Below, in pieces: positions 11,848 through 25,000 of a stretch of DNA of 64,000 nt. The translations under genes and the position numbers were made by a program. The stretch is from Papilionanthe hookeriana x Papilionanthe teres (Eukaryota > Streptophyta > Magnoliopsida > Asparagales > Orchidaceae), in assembly GCA_022702705.1 (NCBI GenBank), contig CM040430.1:83534227-83598226 (forward strand), given 5' to 3'. Below the pieces are notes generated by a model that had not been told where the DNA came from, did not search any database, and saw only the letters and a list, made by a program, of their open reading frames with translations. The first letter of the stretch is position 1, and every line of letters starts with the position of its first letter.

Positions 11848-13215
11848 TTAGCACATTTTATTATTTTTTTGGGTTCGGACCCAATCATAAGTAATTACTT
11901 CACCCGTGTTTCTTAGGGATGAAGAATTCACTCCTTCGAAACATCGAGTGGCGTAATACGTTTTCAAGTATCGTCCGTTGATCGGAAGCATATGTCGTTC
12001 TCCTCGGCAATTCACTAGCCGGTAGGAACCTCCACGAGTATACTTGCTTGACCACAAACGGTCCTTCCCAAGTGGGTTCAAATTTTCCTCCTATCTTGCG
12101 GTGTGCAGGATATGTCTCTTGAGAACGAGAACTAAGTCACCAACTTTGAAGGTTCTTGGGCGGACCAGTTTGTCATGGGCTTGAACCATCTTAGCTTGGT
12201 ATAGTTCTAAATTCCGTTGCGCTGCAAGTCTTTTCCCTTCCAAGCTTTCTAATTCTTCGAGTCGTAATTTAGCGTTCTCTTCTATCGTGATCTTATTCGC
12301 AACTGCAATTCTGAGTGAAGGAAGCTGAACCTCTAAAGGTAACACTGCCTCGGACCCATACACCAGAGCGTAAGGTGTAGCTTGAGTAGGAGTTATGAGG
12401 GTTGTCCGGTAGGCCCACAAGGCTTCTAACAACTTCTCATGCCAATTCCTCTTATTATCGTCCAAAGTTTTCTTTAAGATTTGAATGAGAGTTTTATTAA
12501 AAGCCTCAGCGAGGCCGTTTGCTCTTGGGTAGTAAATTGTTGAGTATCGCCAGTCGATTCCGTGTCTCCTGACAAAATTGTTGATTTGTGTGCTTCTGAA
12601 TGCTGATCCATTATACGAGATGATCTGCGCGGCACTCCGAAACGGTAGACAACTTGGTTCTTGAAAAGCGTAGCACGTGGTGTGCTTTCACTTCTCAAGT
12701 GGAACCGCCTCGCCCACTTGGAAAAGTAATCTGTAGCCGCAAGAATGAAACGATGTCCTTTTGAAGATGGTGGTTCTATTGGACCCACTATATCTGTGCC
12801 CAAACATTCAAATGGCCACGACGCAATTGTCGGGTGCAGCACATTTGGAGGTTGGTGTAGAACCACTCCGTGCACATGGCATTGATGACAGCTCTTGGCG
12901 ATTTTCATGCAGTCGGTCATCATCGAGGGCCAGTAGTACCCTAGTCTTTTAATTTTCATTTTCATCTTCGGACCCGACTGGTGAGTGCCACGGAGTCTCG
13001 AATGCACCTCCTTAACAATTTCACGGGCCTCGGACCCGCTTAGGCACCTTAGCCGCATTTGATCGAAAGACCTTCTGTATAATGTGTTGTTTATTAATGC
13101 GTAAGACAGAGTTCTTTTCTTGATCTGATGGGCTAGCGACCTATCGTCTGGTAGCTTTCCTGTTTGCAGGTAGTCTATCAATGGCTGTCACCAATCTTCT
13201 GTGTTTTCTGTCACT
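11848..13215 (-). pseudogene. E1 integrase, frame-broken and 5'-truncated
   Basis: The integrase region survives from the linker before the N-terminal zinc domain to the C-terminal beta domain. The 13181-12474 frame shows the HHCC motif (EVHSR, GTHQSG, CHQC), GYYWPSM, the first catalytic Asp in GTDIVGPI and FILAATDYFSKWA, then shifts near VPRR. The third-catalytic-residue region and the stretch up to SLRIAVANKIT follow in 12465-12091. The C-terminal region with a MLPINGRYLK motif is in 12081-11848. Everything upstream was removed by the deletion ending at 13215/13217, so no RT or RNase H belongs to this copy. Confidence 0.85.
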
Positions 13216-13216
13216 A

Positions 13217-14872
13217 GGATGGCAAATGGAGATGGAGATGTCATGTGGGCTTTAGGATAGATTTTAGGCCTTTTGAAATGGTTTTAGATGGGCTTTTAAG
13301 ATGGTTTAGGAAAGTGGGCTTTTGGATTTTAAAATGGATTTTAGGATGAAATTTTGTAGAGAGGTTGGGCTAAATAATTGTTGGGTTCAGCTCATGGATG
13401 TTTCATGAGTGACTTGAAGCAAATTGGGAGTGATTTGGGTTTGAATTGGGTTGAATTTGGGCTCTTTTGGTGAATGGGCCAATATAGGTCCAAGTGGGTC
13501 AAGTTGGGCCAATGTTGGGCTAGGGTTGAAATTGATGTAAAATCAATGTTGAGAAATGTTTATGGGAGTGTTTCAAAGAGGTTTTACCTTTGGTTGGGCT
13601 TTGATTTTGGGGTTTGGGCCCATTTGGGTTAGGTTTGAGTTTAGGTCGAAATTGGGCCTTTTAGCTTTGGGTTGAATTTGAGTGGGGTTTGGGTCTAAAT
13701 TTTGGGCAAATCATGTTAGTGTTTTATTTGTGGGAATGTTAAGGAAGATTTAGAAAAGGTTTGGGGTTAATTGGAGTTGAATTGGGTGAGTTTGGGTTAG
13801 GTTTGGGTCATGGGTCCAAATTGGGCTTTAAGGCCAAAAGTGAAATTGGATCCAAATGTCAATCAAATTAGACTTGGATTTGGTCTAGATTGGTGTTGGG
13901 AATGTTGAATTGAAGTTTAGAACTGAATTGGACCAGAATTTGGGTCAATTGGGTAGGTTTGGTTTGACATTGGGTTCACTTTGGGTTAAAATGGGTCAAA
14001 TTGGGGGTTTTGACAAAAGTAGGGTAAATTGACAAAATTGGCCCATGGTGTAGTTGGACAAAATGAAATTGGGAATATTTGGGATTTTCTGGAATTTTCT
14101 GGGAATTTTCTGAATTTTTGGATTTTTGGGTCAAGAGGGGTATTTTGGGTATTTGGAGGGTATTGGGAGGTTTTCTTGGAATTTTTGGTATTTTTGGGTA
14201 TGGATGATCAATTTGAGTAATGTGGAAATGTTTAAGATCAATTTTGAGGAATTTTGGGTGATTTAGGAAATTTTGAAAAATTTGGGTAATTTCGAGGGCT
14301 TTGGGTAGAGTTAGCGGGTGTAGGGTCCCGGGGTCAAAAATTGAAAATTTGGGAAATTGAAGATTGGGTGGATGTAAGTGGAGTGAGATCATTTTGGTTG
14401 AGCCATGAAGCCATATCAAGCCCACATGAGCCATGAAGGGACCCATTTGAGGCATTCACTATGTTGTTCTTAACCCTCTTAGCCGAGGGCTTAGGGGGTT
14501 AAGGACCATCCATGTGAATCACCTACATGAGTCAGGAGGTCAAGTTAGGTATGGGTGTGTGAAAGTGTAGTGTATAGGTGTAGTGTGTGTGTAAGTCAGC
14601 CCCTTCACCAGACCAGGCCACCCAGGGTAGTCCTAAGGCCAAAGAGTCCTATAGGAACTCATCCTTAAACTTCCACATTTGATTTCAACCCTCCAGGTGA
14701 TTAGGGGTCTATAGTCGAGTTTGTGGAGTTTGCAGGGAGTTAAGAAGTTGTTTGAATTTCTAAAAGGTGGGTCCCAATTCTAGTCCTCTAAGATAGTCAA
14801 AGGAAAAGCCTAAGGCTAGATCCTAAGTACTAAAGAGAAGAAGAGAAGACCTCATCAAAAATGATGTCAACA
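13217..14872 (-). repeat. E1 5' LTR remnant (outer 1.66 kb of U3)
   Basis: Nearly identical to 5954-7595 of the E1 3' LTR and ends GTCAACA at 14872. The remaining ~5.6 kb of this LTR, including TATA box, splice donor and U5, is gone. The right side keeps its terminus and target duplication. Confidence 0.9.
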
Positions 14873-14877
14873 GTGCT
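14873..14877. repeat. Target site duplication GTGCT, right of E1
   Basis: Second copy of the 5-bp duplication flanking E1. The E0 LTR resumes right after it with CTCGGCC, matching 63016 onward. Confidence 0.9.
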
Positions 14878-17099
14878 CTCGGCCAGGTGGTTTTTAGCGG
14901 CTGTGGTGGCTGGCCCACCAGGGTCAGGTCACTCTCAAGGTCAAGAGGACCAGTGCTGGAGGTTTGTGCAAGCAATTGTCCAATGCCAAGTGTAAAGGGT
15001 TAGATTTAAGTGATAAAGGGAGAAGGGTGATTTTGGGTTCACATGAGTCAACCTATGTATTTGGGCTTGATTCACCTCCCCATGGTCTGATTTTGGGCCA
15101 AGGGGATCAGTTGGGTCAGCTGCCATGGAGTGGTGAAGTCCCCATCAAAATAGTTTAAGTTAATTTTGGGTTATGGTGTTGCATTAAAGAGGTTAAAATG
15201 GCTTAAGGAAGTCTTAGGAAAGGACTCCCTCTTCTTGCCATTAATGGCTTGGTGACAAGTCAAACCCCCATGGCTTGCATGTGGCTCTATTTGGCTCATC
15301 CTTGGCTTAGGAAAAGTGGATTCATTTATATGAAAAAGGAATTTGGAGATTTTGGCAATTTAGTGAAAAATTTAGATGGTGCTTGATTTAGGTTGACTTG
15401 ATGATTGATTTGGGACTTAAGAATTGATTCCAACTAAAGGGATGATGAGAAGGAACTGTCATGTGGGCTTTGGAATGGTTTTGGGCTTTTGGATTTTGGT
15501 GAAAATGGGCTTTTAAAGATTTTATGGAAGTGAGCTTTTAAATTTCAAAACAAATTTTAGGATGAAAATGTTTCAAAGGATTGGATCCAATAAGTGTTGA
15601 ATTTAATTTAGGAATGTTTCATGAATGATTTGGAATCAATTTGAAGTGATTTAAAGTTGAATTGGGTTGAATTTGGGTCTTTTTTGGTTATGGTCAAAAT
15701 GAATCCAATTGGGCTATCTTGAGTTAAGGTTGGGCTAAAGTTGGATTTGATGTAAAATTAATGTTGAGAAATGTTCATGGGAGTGTGACAAAGAGTTTCC
15801 AACTTTGGTTGGGCTCTAATTTTGGGATTTGGGCCCATTTGGGTTAGGTTTGGGTTTAGGCCGAAAATGGGGATTTTGACTTTGGGTTAGGTTTGGGTGA
15901 AGTTTAGGTTCAAATTTTGGGCAAATCAAGTCAGTGTTTTGTTTCTGGGGATGTTAGGAAGGCTTAGGAAAAGATTTGGGGTTAATTAGAGTTAAATTGG
16001 GCTAGTTTGGGCTAGGTTTGGGTCATGGGCCAAAATTGGGCCTTAAGCTTCTAATTAAAATTGGGCTCAAATGTCAATCAAATTAGACTTGGATTTGGTC
16101 TAAATTGATTTTGGGGATATTGAATTGAAGTTTAGAATTGAATTGGACCAAAATTGAGGTCAATTGGGGTGGTTTGGTTTGACATTGAGTTTACTTGGGT
16201 TTAAAATGGGCCAAATTGGGGGTTTTGGTAAAATTGGGGTAACTTGGAAAAATTGGCCCATGGTGTAGTTAAACAAAATGAAATTGGGAATATTTGGGAT
16301 TTTCTGGAATTTTTTGGGAATTTTTTGGAATTTTGGGATTTTTGGGCTGAGAAGGGCATTTTGGGTATTTGGAGGGTATTGGGGGGTACTTTTGGAATTT
16401 TGGGTATTTTTGGCTATGGATGATCAATTTGAGTGGGGGGAAATGTTTAGGACTGGTTTTGAGGAATTTTGGGTAATTTAGGTGATTTTGCAAATTTTGG
16501 GTAGCTCCAAGGGCATTTGGTAAGTTTGGTGGGTCCGGGGCCCCGGGGGTCAAAAATTGAAATTTTGGAAAAATGGAGATTGATCAAGTTTGAGTAGGAT
16601 GGAATCTCTTTGGTTGAGCCATAAAGCCATGCTAAGCTCATATGAGCCATGAGAGGACTCGTTTGACGCATTCAGCTATGTTGTTCCTAACCCTGCTAGC
16701 CGGGGGCTTAGGGGTTAAGGACCATCCATATGAATTACCTGCATGAGTCAGGAAGTCAAATTGGGTGAGAGTGGTTTTAGGACTTAAAATGTGTGTGAGA
16801 ATGTAGTGCATGTGCAAGTTAACCCTCACCAGACCAGGCCACCCAGGGTATTCCTAAGGCCAAAAAGTCCTATAGGGAACTCATCCTTTAAACCTCCACA
16901 TTTGATTTCAACCCTCTAGGTGATTAGGGGTATACAATCAAGCTTGTGGGGTTTGCATGGAGTTAAGAAGTGTTTGAATTTTTAAGTGGTGGGTTCCATT
17001 TCTAGTCCTCTAAGATTAGTCAAAGGAAAAGCCTAAGGCTAGATCCTGAAATCTTAAGGAGTGAGAAAAGAAGAGACCTCATCAAAAATGAGGTCAACA
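14873..17099 (-). repeat. E0 3' LTR, portion right of the E1 insertion
   Basis: Matches the E0 5' LTR from 63016 to the window end and continues to a GTCAACA terminus at 17099. It contains many TGGGC motifs (U3) and no gene. Confidence 0.9.
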
Positions 17100-17142
17100 A
17101 ATGGACCCCCAATAGGTGTGGTGTGCTGACGGAGCACACCGC
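17100..17142 (-). promoter_or_regulatory. E0 PPT-like tract and hairpin, cut off by E2
   Basis: In element sense CACCTATTGGGGGTCCATT precedes the E0 3' LTR. The plus strand here also has the inverted repeat GTGTGCT GACGG AGCACAC (17117-17139). The stretch ends at ACCGC, where E2 is inserted, and resumes at 45008. Confidence 0.65.
17138..17142. repeat. Target site duplication ACCGC, left of E2
   Basis: Directly precedes the E2 terminus TGTCGGCA and is repeated at 45003-45007. E1 shows the uninterrupted site at the equivalent place (about 7637-7641). Confidence 0.92.
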
Positions 17143-19254
17143 TGTCGGCATTTTTTTTTAGGTTGTGTTTTATTTTGAAGAGGGGTCGCCTAACAGAAAT
17201 CTGTCGGCGAATTTTTAATTTAATTAAAATAAATAATTTGAAAAGTAGTATTTGATTTTGAAAATAATTTTAAATTTGAAGGTTTTAAGATATGAGATTA
17301 AACCGATCTCACATCCCAAATAGTTTATGTAAACGAGCACCGCACCACAAGCCGTGTATCTATCCCTAAGGATAGACACACTCGCTTGATGGTGGGGCTC
17401 GATTAAATAAACTAGAAGATTTGTGACATCCGTTTGGTACGCGAACCAATTTTATAAGCCGACAAGTTTCCCTCGCTTAATATGAAAACATTAAACGGGG
17501 TTTATATTACTCGGGTTCTTTAGAATTCCCTATAAGGGCAAGCCCCTATAGTTAATTACATCTTAAGTGATGGGAATCACCTAAGAAAACTCTCGATAAT
17601 AATCGATAATTCTGCTCTCAAGGATTTCAAAGTTTAAGTTTTCGAGGATTGAATTTTGGAATTTCGATAGGGAATGGATCGAGTTTGGAACATTTTTGTT
17701 TTGGGAATCCAAAGGAAGAAAAGTAGGAGAAATCACAGATTCGAAGTGAACTCCGGTAATTTCCCGACTATCCTATTGTTTAGCTTGGATTTAGGAAAGT
17801 CCTATTGTTTGTTTAATGTTTTGATCTTGCCAATTTTAATTAATTAGGGCTTATATTTGTATGATAAAATCAAACAAATAGCCTTGAAGATGTGAGGGTT
17901 TATGTCGTATCAGACGACTACCTCGGAATCCTAAGTCCGGTTAGGGCTTAATTTGCAAGGCAAATGCCTAACAAAAGGTTGAGGATTTATGTTGCACTAG
18001 GCAAACTACCTCGAAATCCTATGGCTTGGTTATTTAATTCTAGGAAAGCTTTGCTGATGTAGATTCAAGTTTTGCTGATGACGATGGCCGTGCTGCCCAC
18101 CACACTCCGAGCTCCTTGTTGTTGCAGAGGTTTTAGTTTTAGAAATCATAAAACAGGAAATGAGAAAAGTGTTTTGGTTTAGAGAAGTCTTAATTTCCTG
18201 GTGTTTCTTATGTTTTAATTAAAACAAATCTTAAAGTTGATTATAACGACACCGGTTAAGATCCCACGGTTCCATCCTTCCGGCATCATTATTTTTATCG
18301 GATTCACTTAGTCCAGATGAATTTGCTAAACTCAACTGAATGAGTTCCACACTTTCATTTAGACCGTGGGAAATCCCGTTAGCAACACGTAGGTTACATC
18401 ATCCGAGGTATTCCCGATCATCCAACATGACGTTTTAATTTAGTTGCAATTGTAGTTTTGTGTTCTGTTTGTGATTAAATTTTGAGTTGTTTTATATTTT
18501 GAAATGTTGTGGCGGTGAATTTTATCTTGCAATGACTTTTAATTTAGTTTTGGTTTCAGTTCAGGGACTATCCTAAAGGTGTGAGTTTTCATGCAACAGT
18601 TGTTTATCATGCAAGAAAAGTAAGTGCAATGCAGTTAAATAAATTGCAAGAAGGTAAATTGCAAGAAAGTAGATTGCAATAAAATAAAAGCGTACCTGGA
18701 GGGTCTTCCCGTCATTCCAAGCTGCACTTAAAACATAATTAGAATATTTAAGCAAGTTCCTAGGTAAAGCTAAGGTAAGGGTTTTGGTTTTCTACCAAAT
18801 TCCTAATCCTATAGCTAGTCATTTCCTATGACGTCTAGGTTCTTTGTGTTTTTGTTTGAAGACGATTTTCTTCATCAAAGAGCAGTTAAGTTCAATTGTT
18901 CTTATAAGTGTCCTATCATATTGAGGAAGTGCTTAAGAAGAATCTTAAACATCTTTTCAATACTGATAGTATTGTTTTCAGTCCAAATGAATTTAATTAC
19001 ACAAATGAATTAATCGTCCGGGAATTTAAGTTTTGTTGTCTTGCTCAGTGAACTAGGACATTTGAATATCCTATGAGGGAAGTAACATTTCATTTAATGT
19101 TCTATTTAGGAGTTATAATAACCAAAGCTTTCAAGGGTAAATTAGTATTCAAATGGTTTGTGATTTAGTTTAATTTCCATTAATGGGTTTAAATTTGGAA
19201 TAGTGTTCAAGTTGTTTTAGATTTATTTTGAATTCTTTATGTCTTTGGTGATGT

Positions 19255-19550
19255 TATATTTAATTTAATTTAATTTAATTTAATTTTAATTTTAATTCAA
19301 TATAGTTCAATTTAATTTGATTTGATGTTTAATTAATTTGATTTGATTTAATTTTAATTTAATTTGATTTAATTTAATTTAATTTAATTTAATTTGATTT
19401 AATTTGATTTAATTTAATTTAGTTTAATTTAATTTAATTTAATTTGATTTATTTAATTTAATTTAATTTAATTATTTAATTTAATTTAATTTAATTGTAA
19501 TTTAATATAATTTTAATTTAATTTAATTTAATTTTTAATTTTAATTGAAA
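19255..19550. repeat. TTTAA-type tract in the E2 3' LTR
   Basis: Degenerate TTTAA/TTGATTTAA runs. The tract differs in length from its partner at 39735-40045, which is the largest indel class I noticed between the two LTRs. Confidence 0.85.
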
Positions 19551-22128
19551 TTTTTTAAAAGAGTTTAATAATTAAGTCTTTTAGTATTTTAAATTTGAGT
19601 TATCATTTTAATTAAGAATTAAATATTAATGAGATAATTAATTTAGGGATTTTTAAATTAAAGAATAAATCTCTTCCTAATAATATCCCTATTTTAATAA
19701 TTCCAATTTTGTTATTCTTCCAAATTTAATCCATTATTTAATTAAAGTTTAATCATTTTAAAATTGTTTAATGGGTTTCTACCCTTTAATTATTTAAATT
19801 CCAATCATCCAAATCAGATTTAGGATCAAATATTTTACTTGTTAATTAATTTTTTTTATTAAACCTAAAAGTTTTAATTAAGGATTAAAGATTTTAATTA
19901 CCATTTTACCCTTTAAGCTTAATAATTTCATAACTCACTAAATTAAACTCAAATGAACTTGAAATTTTTATGTAACTTCACTCATATGTCAATAAAGACA
20001 TGAGAGGAGAAAATGTGATTTTTCTGTATTTAATTTATTTATATAATTATTTTTGGTAGAAAATAGAGATTTTCAAGGAAAATTTGATAACATGACCAAG
20101 GGAAAGTTTCTGTCCTTAAGAAAATTAGGGGACATTCCTAATGACCAGAGAAGAACTTGGACCAATTTTGGTGATTTTTTGAATTATATTATTTTTATTA
20201 TAATTATTTTAAGTTTTGGAGTGTTAATTAATTTAAAAATAAAATAAATGTTGAAAAATGAGTTTTATATTTTTCAAAATTCTCTCTGATATCAAGGAAA
20301 CCAGAGAAGCAAATTTTGTAATTTTCTGATTTTTCTATGATTTATTATAATTATTTTAGTGAAAATGCTAGAAAATACATTTTTTAATTTTAAAAATATC
20401 CTAAAGCTTTAAAATTTAATGTCTCACCAAATAGACCTAGGAAAAATATAGGGTTTGTTCCTATGTGATTAAAGTTCAAAATGTGACATTTTGGTGAATT
20501 TTATTATTTTTGTGATTTTTATTATTTTTTAATTATTAAAAATATTAAAATATTATTAAAAATCAACTTTTTTAGAAAATTAAAATTTTAATTTTCTTAG
20601 GTTCCCCTGATATCAGAGAGGCTCCAAAACCAATTTGGTGAATTTTTGAAAGGTATTTTAAAAGTTATGAATTTTTAAAGTTCAAAATGGCTAAGTGGCT
20701 TAATCAACCCAATTAGTGGGGCTAACCAAGTCCAATTGACCTCAAATTTTTATGGTAGATTCCTCTGATCCTAAAGGTCAGTGGAGAATTGATTTCAAGT
20801 CAGTTTGATGCATGGTTAACTCTAATTAATTAAAGACCTATTTTGGGTGTTTAAGCCAATTAGGGTTGTTTTAAATGAACTAAGTCAAAACCTATTTTTC
20901 CTAGGGTTCTCTGGTCATAAGAAACATCACCAAATTTTCCTAGAATTTATTTCACAACATGCTATTTATTGGAATTAAAATATTCAAAACAGTAACTCTG
21001 AACTTGAAAAATCAATAACTTTTTATAGGGATGGCCTCCGACTTTGGAAAATTCAGGGAATGTTCCCAAATTCAGAGGCTTCAAAAGCCCTATGGTCTCA
21101 TGCCATGGTGAATTGTATGCATGCATGGAGAATTAAAATAATGCAGAGAGTAAATAAATTATAAAAAATAAAATACTTGATGAAATTAAATGATTTCTTT
21201 TCCACATTATTCTCCTCTATTCACAGAGCAAGAGGGTATTTTTATTTTATTTTTATGATTTTCCTACACAGAGATATGAATTTTTGAAGTTTAGGGAATT
21301 AAATAAATAAGAAAATACCCTAATTTTCTATTTATCCACGCGGCGCCGGCGCATCCTCGGCGACTCCGAAAGGCCACGCGGCGCACTCCCATTCGACGCC
21401 GCCACTCGAGTCGGTAGCCGGGCCCCGCGGTTCTCGCACCGTTTCTCGGTCCGACGCCATCTGAGCCGTTCGTCCGCGCGTGTATTGAATGGACGACATC
21501 CGTTCATCGTCCCCAAGTGTTCTCACCCGAGAGCCGTCCACACTAAATCCCTAAGATCTCACTCGATTCTCAATGGATTTTTATGTTCTTATACTCTATG
21601 GATTAGTCTTGAAGAGACGAACACATCTATACGGTTAACATGCATTGAAACTAAGGCATTTAAAATAAAGATTCTCCAGAAGCTCGGGATGAAGAATTAG
21701 CTCATACCTTGGCTCAGAGAAGTGTAGCTTCAATCTGAGAGTTGTTGCACCTTCGATTGGATCCCAGCAAGCTCCAGATGAAGTCTCCTGGTCTGGTGAA
21801 TTGTCTGAATATGATTTCGACCAAGCCCGATCTCAAAGCTTGGAGGCTGGAGCAACTGGGTGGCTCGGAGATGGGGCTTTTGCTGGTGGACACCTTCCCT
21901 TGGTCCGGTGAAGGTGTAGAGCCGGTCGATTTGAGAATTGGCTCACCGTGGAGAAGTGTCCCGGTTTTGGGTGGAATTTCAACTACGAAATTGAGCTTAC
22001 AGAGGAGAAATGGCAGGGGGATTTCACTGGGGATCAAGTGCTCTAAGGGTGGAGAAGGGTCTGGAACAATTTTGGCAGAGTTTTGGCAAGGTTTGTGCTT
22101 CGCTCTTTTCATGGCCGAGAGGGGTGGA

Positions 22129-22138
22129 GTTTAAATAG
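22129..22138 (-). promoter_or_regulatory. TATA-like box in the E2 3' LTR
   Basis: CTATTTAAAC on the minus strand, the same as in the 5' LTR. From the 3' LTR it could drive read-through into flanking DNA to the left. Confidence 0.55.
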
Positions 22139-24511
22139 GAGAGGGTGGAAGGCCTCCCGTGGGGAGTTAGGGCTTGGGATCAGCCTGCTTCGGTGAGGAG
22201 AAGATCAGCCATGGTGACCACTAGGCATGGGGCGACTCGGCAAGTGAGAATTTCAATGTTGGCTCACATGTGAGCTCTCGGCCATGGTGTTTTCCGGCGG
22301 CACGGTGGCGGCCGGCCGGCAATGGTCACCATCTTGGTCGGGTGGGTCAGGGCTGGGGTTTAGTGTAGGCAATTGGCAAATGCCATGTGTAAAGGGTTTG
22401 ATTTAGATGGAATGGGGGCATGGCTAAATTTGAACCTAAATGGGTCAACCCACCCATTTGGGCTAGGTGCACCACCCAAGGCCTGGTTTTGGCTGAGGGA
22501 AAAGTGATTTGGCTCAGCATAATCAGTAGGGTCAAGTCACCATCCAAGCACAATTAGGCTTAAGCATGGTTTAGTGGAATCATGGAAGTGGTTAATCACC
22601 TTTAGGAATTAAGGAAAGAGCCTCCTCCTTTTGCCCAAAATGGCATGGTGACATGTAAAGAGGCTCTCATGGCTTGCATATGGCTTGTGCATGGCTCCAT
22701 GGCTCCATTTGGCTTGGGAAAAGGTTGGGTCCATTTCATAAAAATTGGTTTTAAGAATTTTAGATATTTTGGGGTGATTTGGCATGTGGCTTGATTTGGA
22801 ATTATTTGATTGATGATTTTGGAACTTAGGGACAATTTTTATTAAATGGATGATGAAAGGAAGTGTCATGTGGGCTTTGGATGAATTTGGGCTTTTGAAT
22901 TTGAAGGGAGTGGGCTTTTAGGAAAGTTTAAGGGAAATGGGCTTTTGATTTTAGGATGGGCATTTGGGTAAAGATTTTGTGAAGAACTTTGTCAAATAAA
23001 TGTCATAATTTGTTTAGGGATGTTCTATGAAGGGCTTGGAATTAATTTGATGTGATTTGGAGTTGAATTGGTTTGAATTTGGGTTTATTTGGTAAGTGGG
23101 CCTATGTAGGTCCAAGTGGGCCAAGTTGGGCTAATGTTGGGCTAGAGTTGAAATTGATATAAAATCAATGTTGAGAAATGTTTATGGGGGTGTTTCAAAG
23201 AGGTTTTAGCTTTGGTTGGGCTTTGATTTTGGGGTTTGGGCTCATTTGGGTTAGGTTTGGGTTTAGGTCAAAATTGGGCCTTTTAGCCTTGGGTTGAGTT
23301 TGAGTGGGGTTTGGGTCTAAATTTTGGGCAAATCATGTTAGTGTTTTGTTTGTGGGAATGTTAAGGAAGATTTAGAAAATATTTGGGGTTAATTGGAATT
23401 GAGTTGGGTGAGTTTGGGTTAGGTTTGGGTCATGGGTCCAAATTGGGCTTTAAGGCCAAAAGTGAGATTGGATCCAAATGTCAATCAAATTGGGCTTGGA
23501 TTTGGTCTAGATTGGTGTTGGGAATGTTGAATTGAAGTTTAGAATTGAATTGGACCAAAATTGGGGTCAATTGGGTAGGTTTGGTTTGACATTGGGTTCA
23601 CTTAGGGTTAAAATGGGTCGAATTGGGGGTTTTGACAAAAGTAGGGTAAATTGACAAAATTGGCCCATGGTGTAGTTGGACAAAATGAAATTAGGAATAT
23701 TTGGGATTTTCTGGAATTTTCTGGGAATTTTCTGAATTTTTTGATTTTTGGGCCAAGAAGGATATTTTGGGTATTTGGAGGGTATTGGGAGGTATTTTTG
23801 GAATTTTTGGTATTTTTGGGTATGGATGATCAGTTTAAATGATGTGGAAATGTTTGGGAATGATTTTGGAGAATTTTGGGTAATTTGGAAATCTTTGAGA
23901 AATTTAGGTAATTTCAAGGGTTTTGGGTAGGCTAAGCGGGTGTAGGGTCCCGGGGGTCAAAAATTGAAAATTTGGGAAATTGAAGATTGGGTGAATTTAA
24001 GTGGAATGAAATCATTTTGGTTGAGTCATGGAGCCATTTCAAGCCCACATGAGCCATGAAGGGACTCATTTGAGGCATTCACCATGTTGTTCCTAACCCT
24101 CTTAGCCAAGGGCTTAGGGGTTAAGGACCATCCATGTGAATCACCTACATGAGTCAGGAGGTCAAGTTAGGTATGGGTGTGGTTTTAGGAAGTGTGTGAA
24201 GGTGTAGTGTATAAGTGTAGTGTGTGTGTAAGTCAGCCCCTTCACTAGACCAGGCCACCCAAGGCAGTCCTAAGGCCAAAGAGTCCTATAGGAACTCATC
24301 CTTTAAACTTCCACATTTGATTTCAATCCTCTAGGTGATTAGGGGTCTACAGTCAAGTTTGTAGAGTTTGCAGGGAGTTAAGAAGTGGTTTGAATTTCTA
24401 AAAGGTGGGTCCCAATTCTAGTCCTCTAAGACAGGTCAAAGGAAAAGCCTAAGGCTAGATCCTAAGTACTAAAGAGAAGAAGAGAAGACCTCATCAAAAA
24501 TGAGGTCAACA

Positions 24512-24530
24512 AATGGACCCCCAATAGGTG
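24512..24530 (-). promoter_or_regulatory. PPT-like tract of E2
   Basis: In element sense CACCTATTGGGGGTCCATT immediately precedes the 3' LTR start TGTTGACC. The position and G-run suit a polypurine tract. The same 17 nt are complementary to a 5' UTR segment at 37364-37380. Confidence 0.65.
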
Positions 24531-25000
24531 TGGTGAGCTGACGGAGCACACCACGCATATTGGTGTTGTCCGAAGCGATCAACAAAACCAACACAAACAT
24601 CCAAGTAACAAACTTAGGATGAAATAGAGGAGTTTCCGCTGGGGAGTGTCAAGCATATCTCTGAAACCGGAGATTCCCGAACTCTCGGCAGGGAAAGGAA
24701 AAGGAGGTGAATTCCAAATCACATGATCTGGGGAAATTTCAATTTAGATTTTATTTTGTTTCAATTTAAGTTTTGATGTGTGAGTTTAGATTTCAATTTG
24801 GAGTTTCAATTTAGATTGGAGTTTGTCAAGATTAATTTGAAGGGATTTGATTTGAAATGAGAATTGGAATTCTGAGGTTTTAGATGTTACATCTCCAACC
24901 TCGAAAGAAAATTGAATTGATTAGATTGAATTGTTGCAATGAGAATAGATCTCAGAGTAATGCGGTATTGGACGTAAAATCCTTAACCTCAAGAGTTTGA
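24531..25000 (-). other. E2 3' UTR, unique part between PPT and satellite
   Basis: Non-coding, alignable with E1 7615-8087. No ORF is supported. Confidence 0.6.

Larger units (their letters stand above)
323..14872 (-). mobile_element. E1: nested, internally deleted copy of the same retrotransposon
   Basis: E1 begins with TGTCGGCA at 323 and ends with GTCAACA at 14872, flanked by the 5-bp duplication GTGCT (318-322 and 14873-14877). In plus coordinates it has a full 3' LTR (323-7595), a PPT, satellite-like 3' UTR, the AlkB ORF, the integrase, and then a sharp junction at about 13216 to the outer 1.66 kb of the 5' LTR. ORF1, gag, protease, RT, both RNase H domains, the PBS and most of the 5' LTR are missing. 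The two LTR remnants (5954-7595 and 13217-14872) are nearly identical, so the insertion is young and the deletion younger. Confidence 0.9.
17143..24511 (-). repeat. E2 3' LTR (7369 bp)
   Basis: TGTCGGCA...GTCAACA on the plus strand, highly similar over its whole length to 37626-45002. Many of the differences are at CAG/CTG sites. Internal landmarks: TTTAA tract 19255-19550, CpG island 21336-21545, donor-like site at 21708/21707, TATA-like site 22129-22138, TGGGC-rich U3 about 22850-24200. No gene is supported on either strand. Confidence 0.95.
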
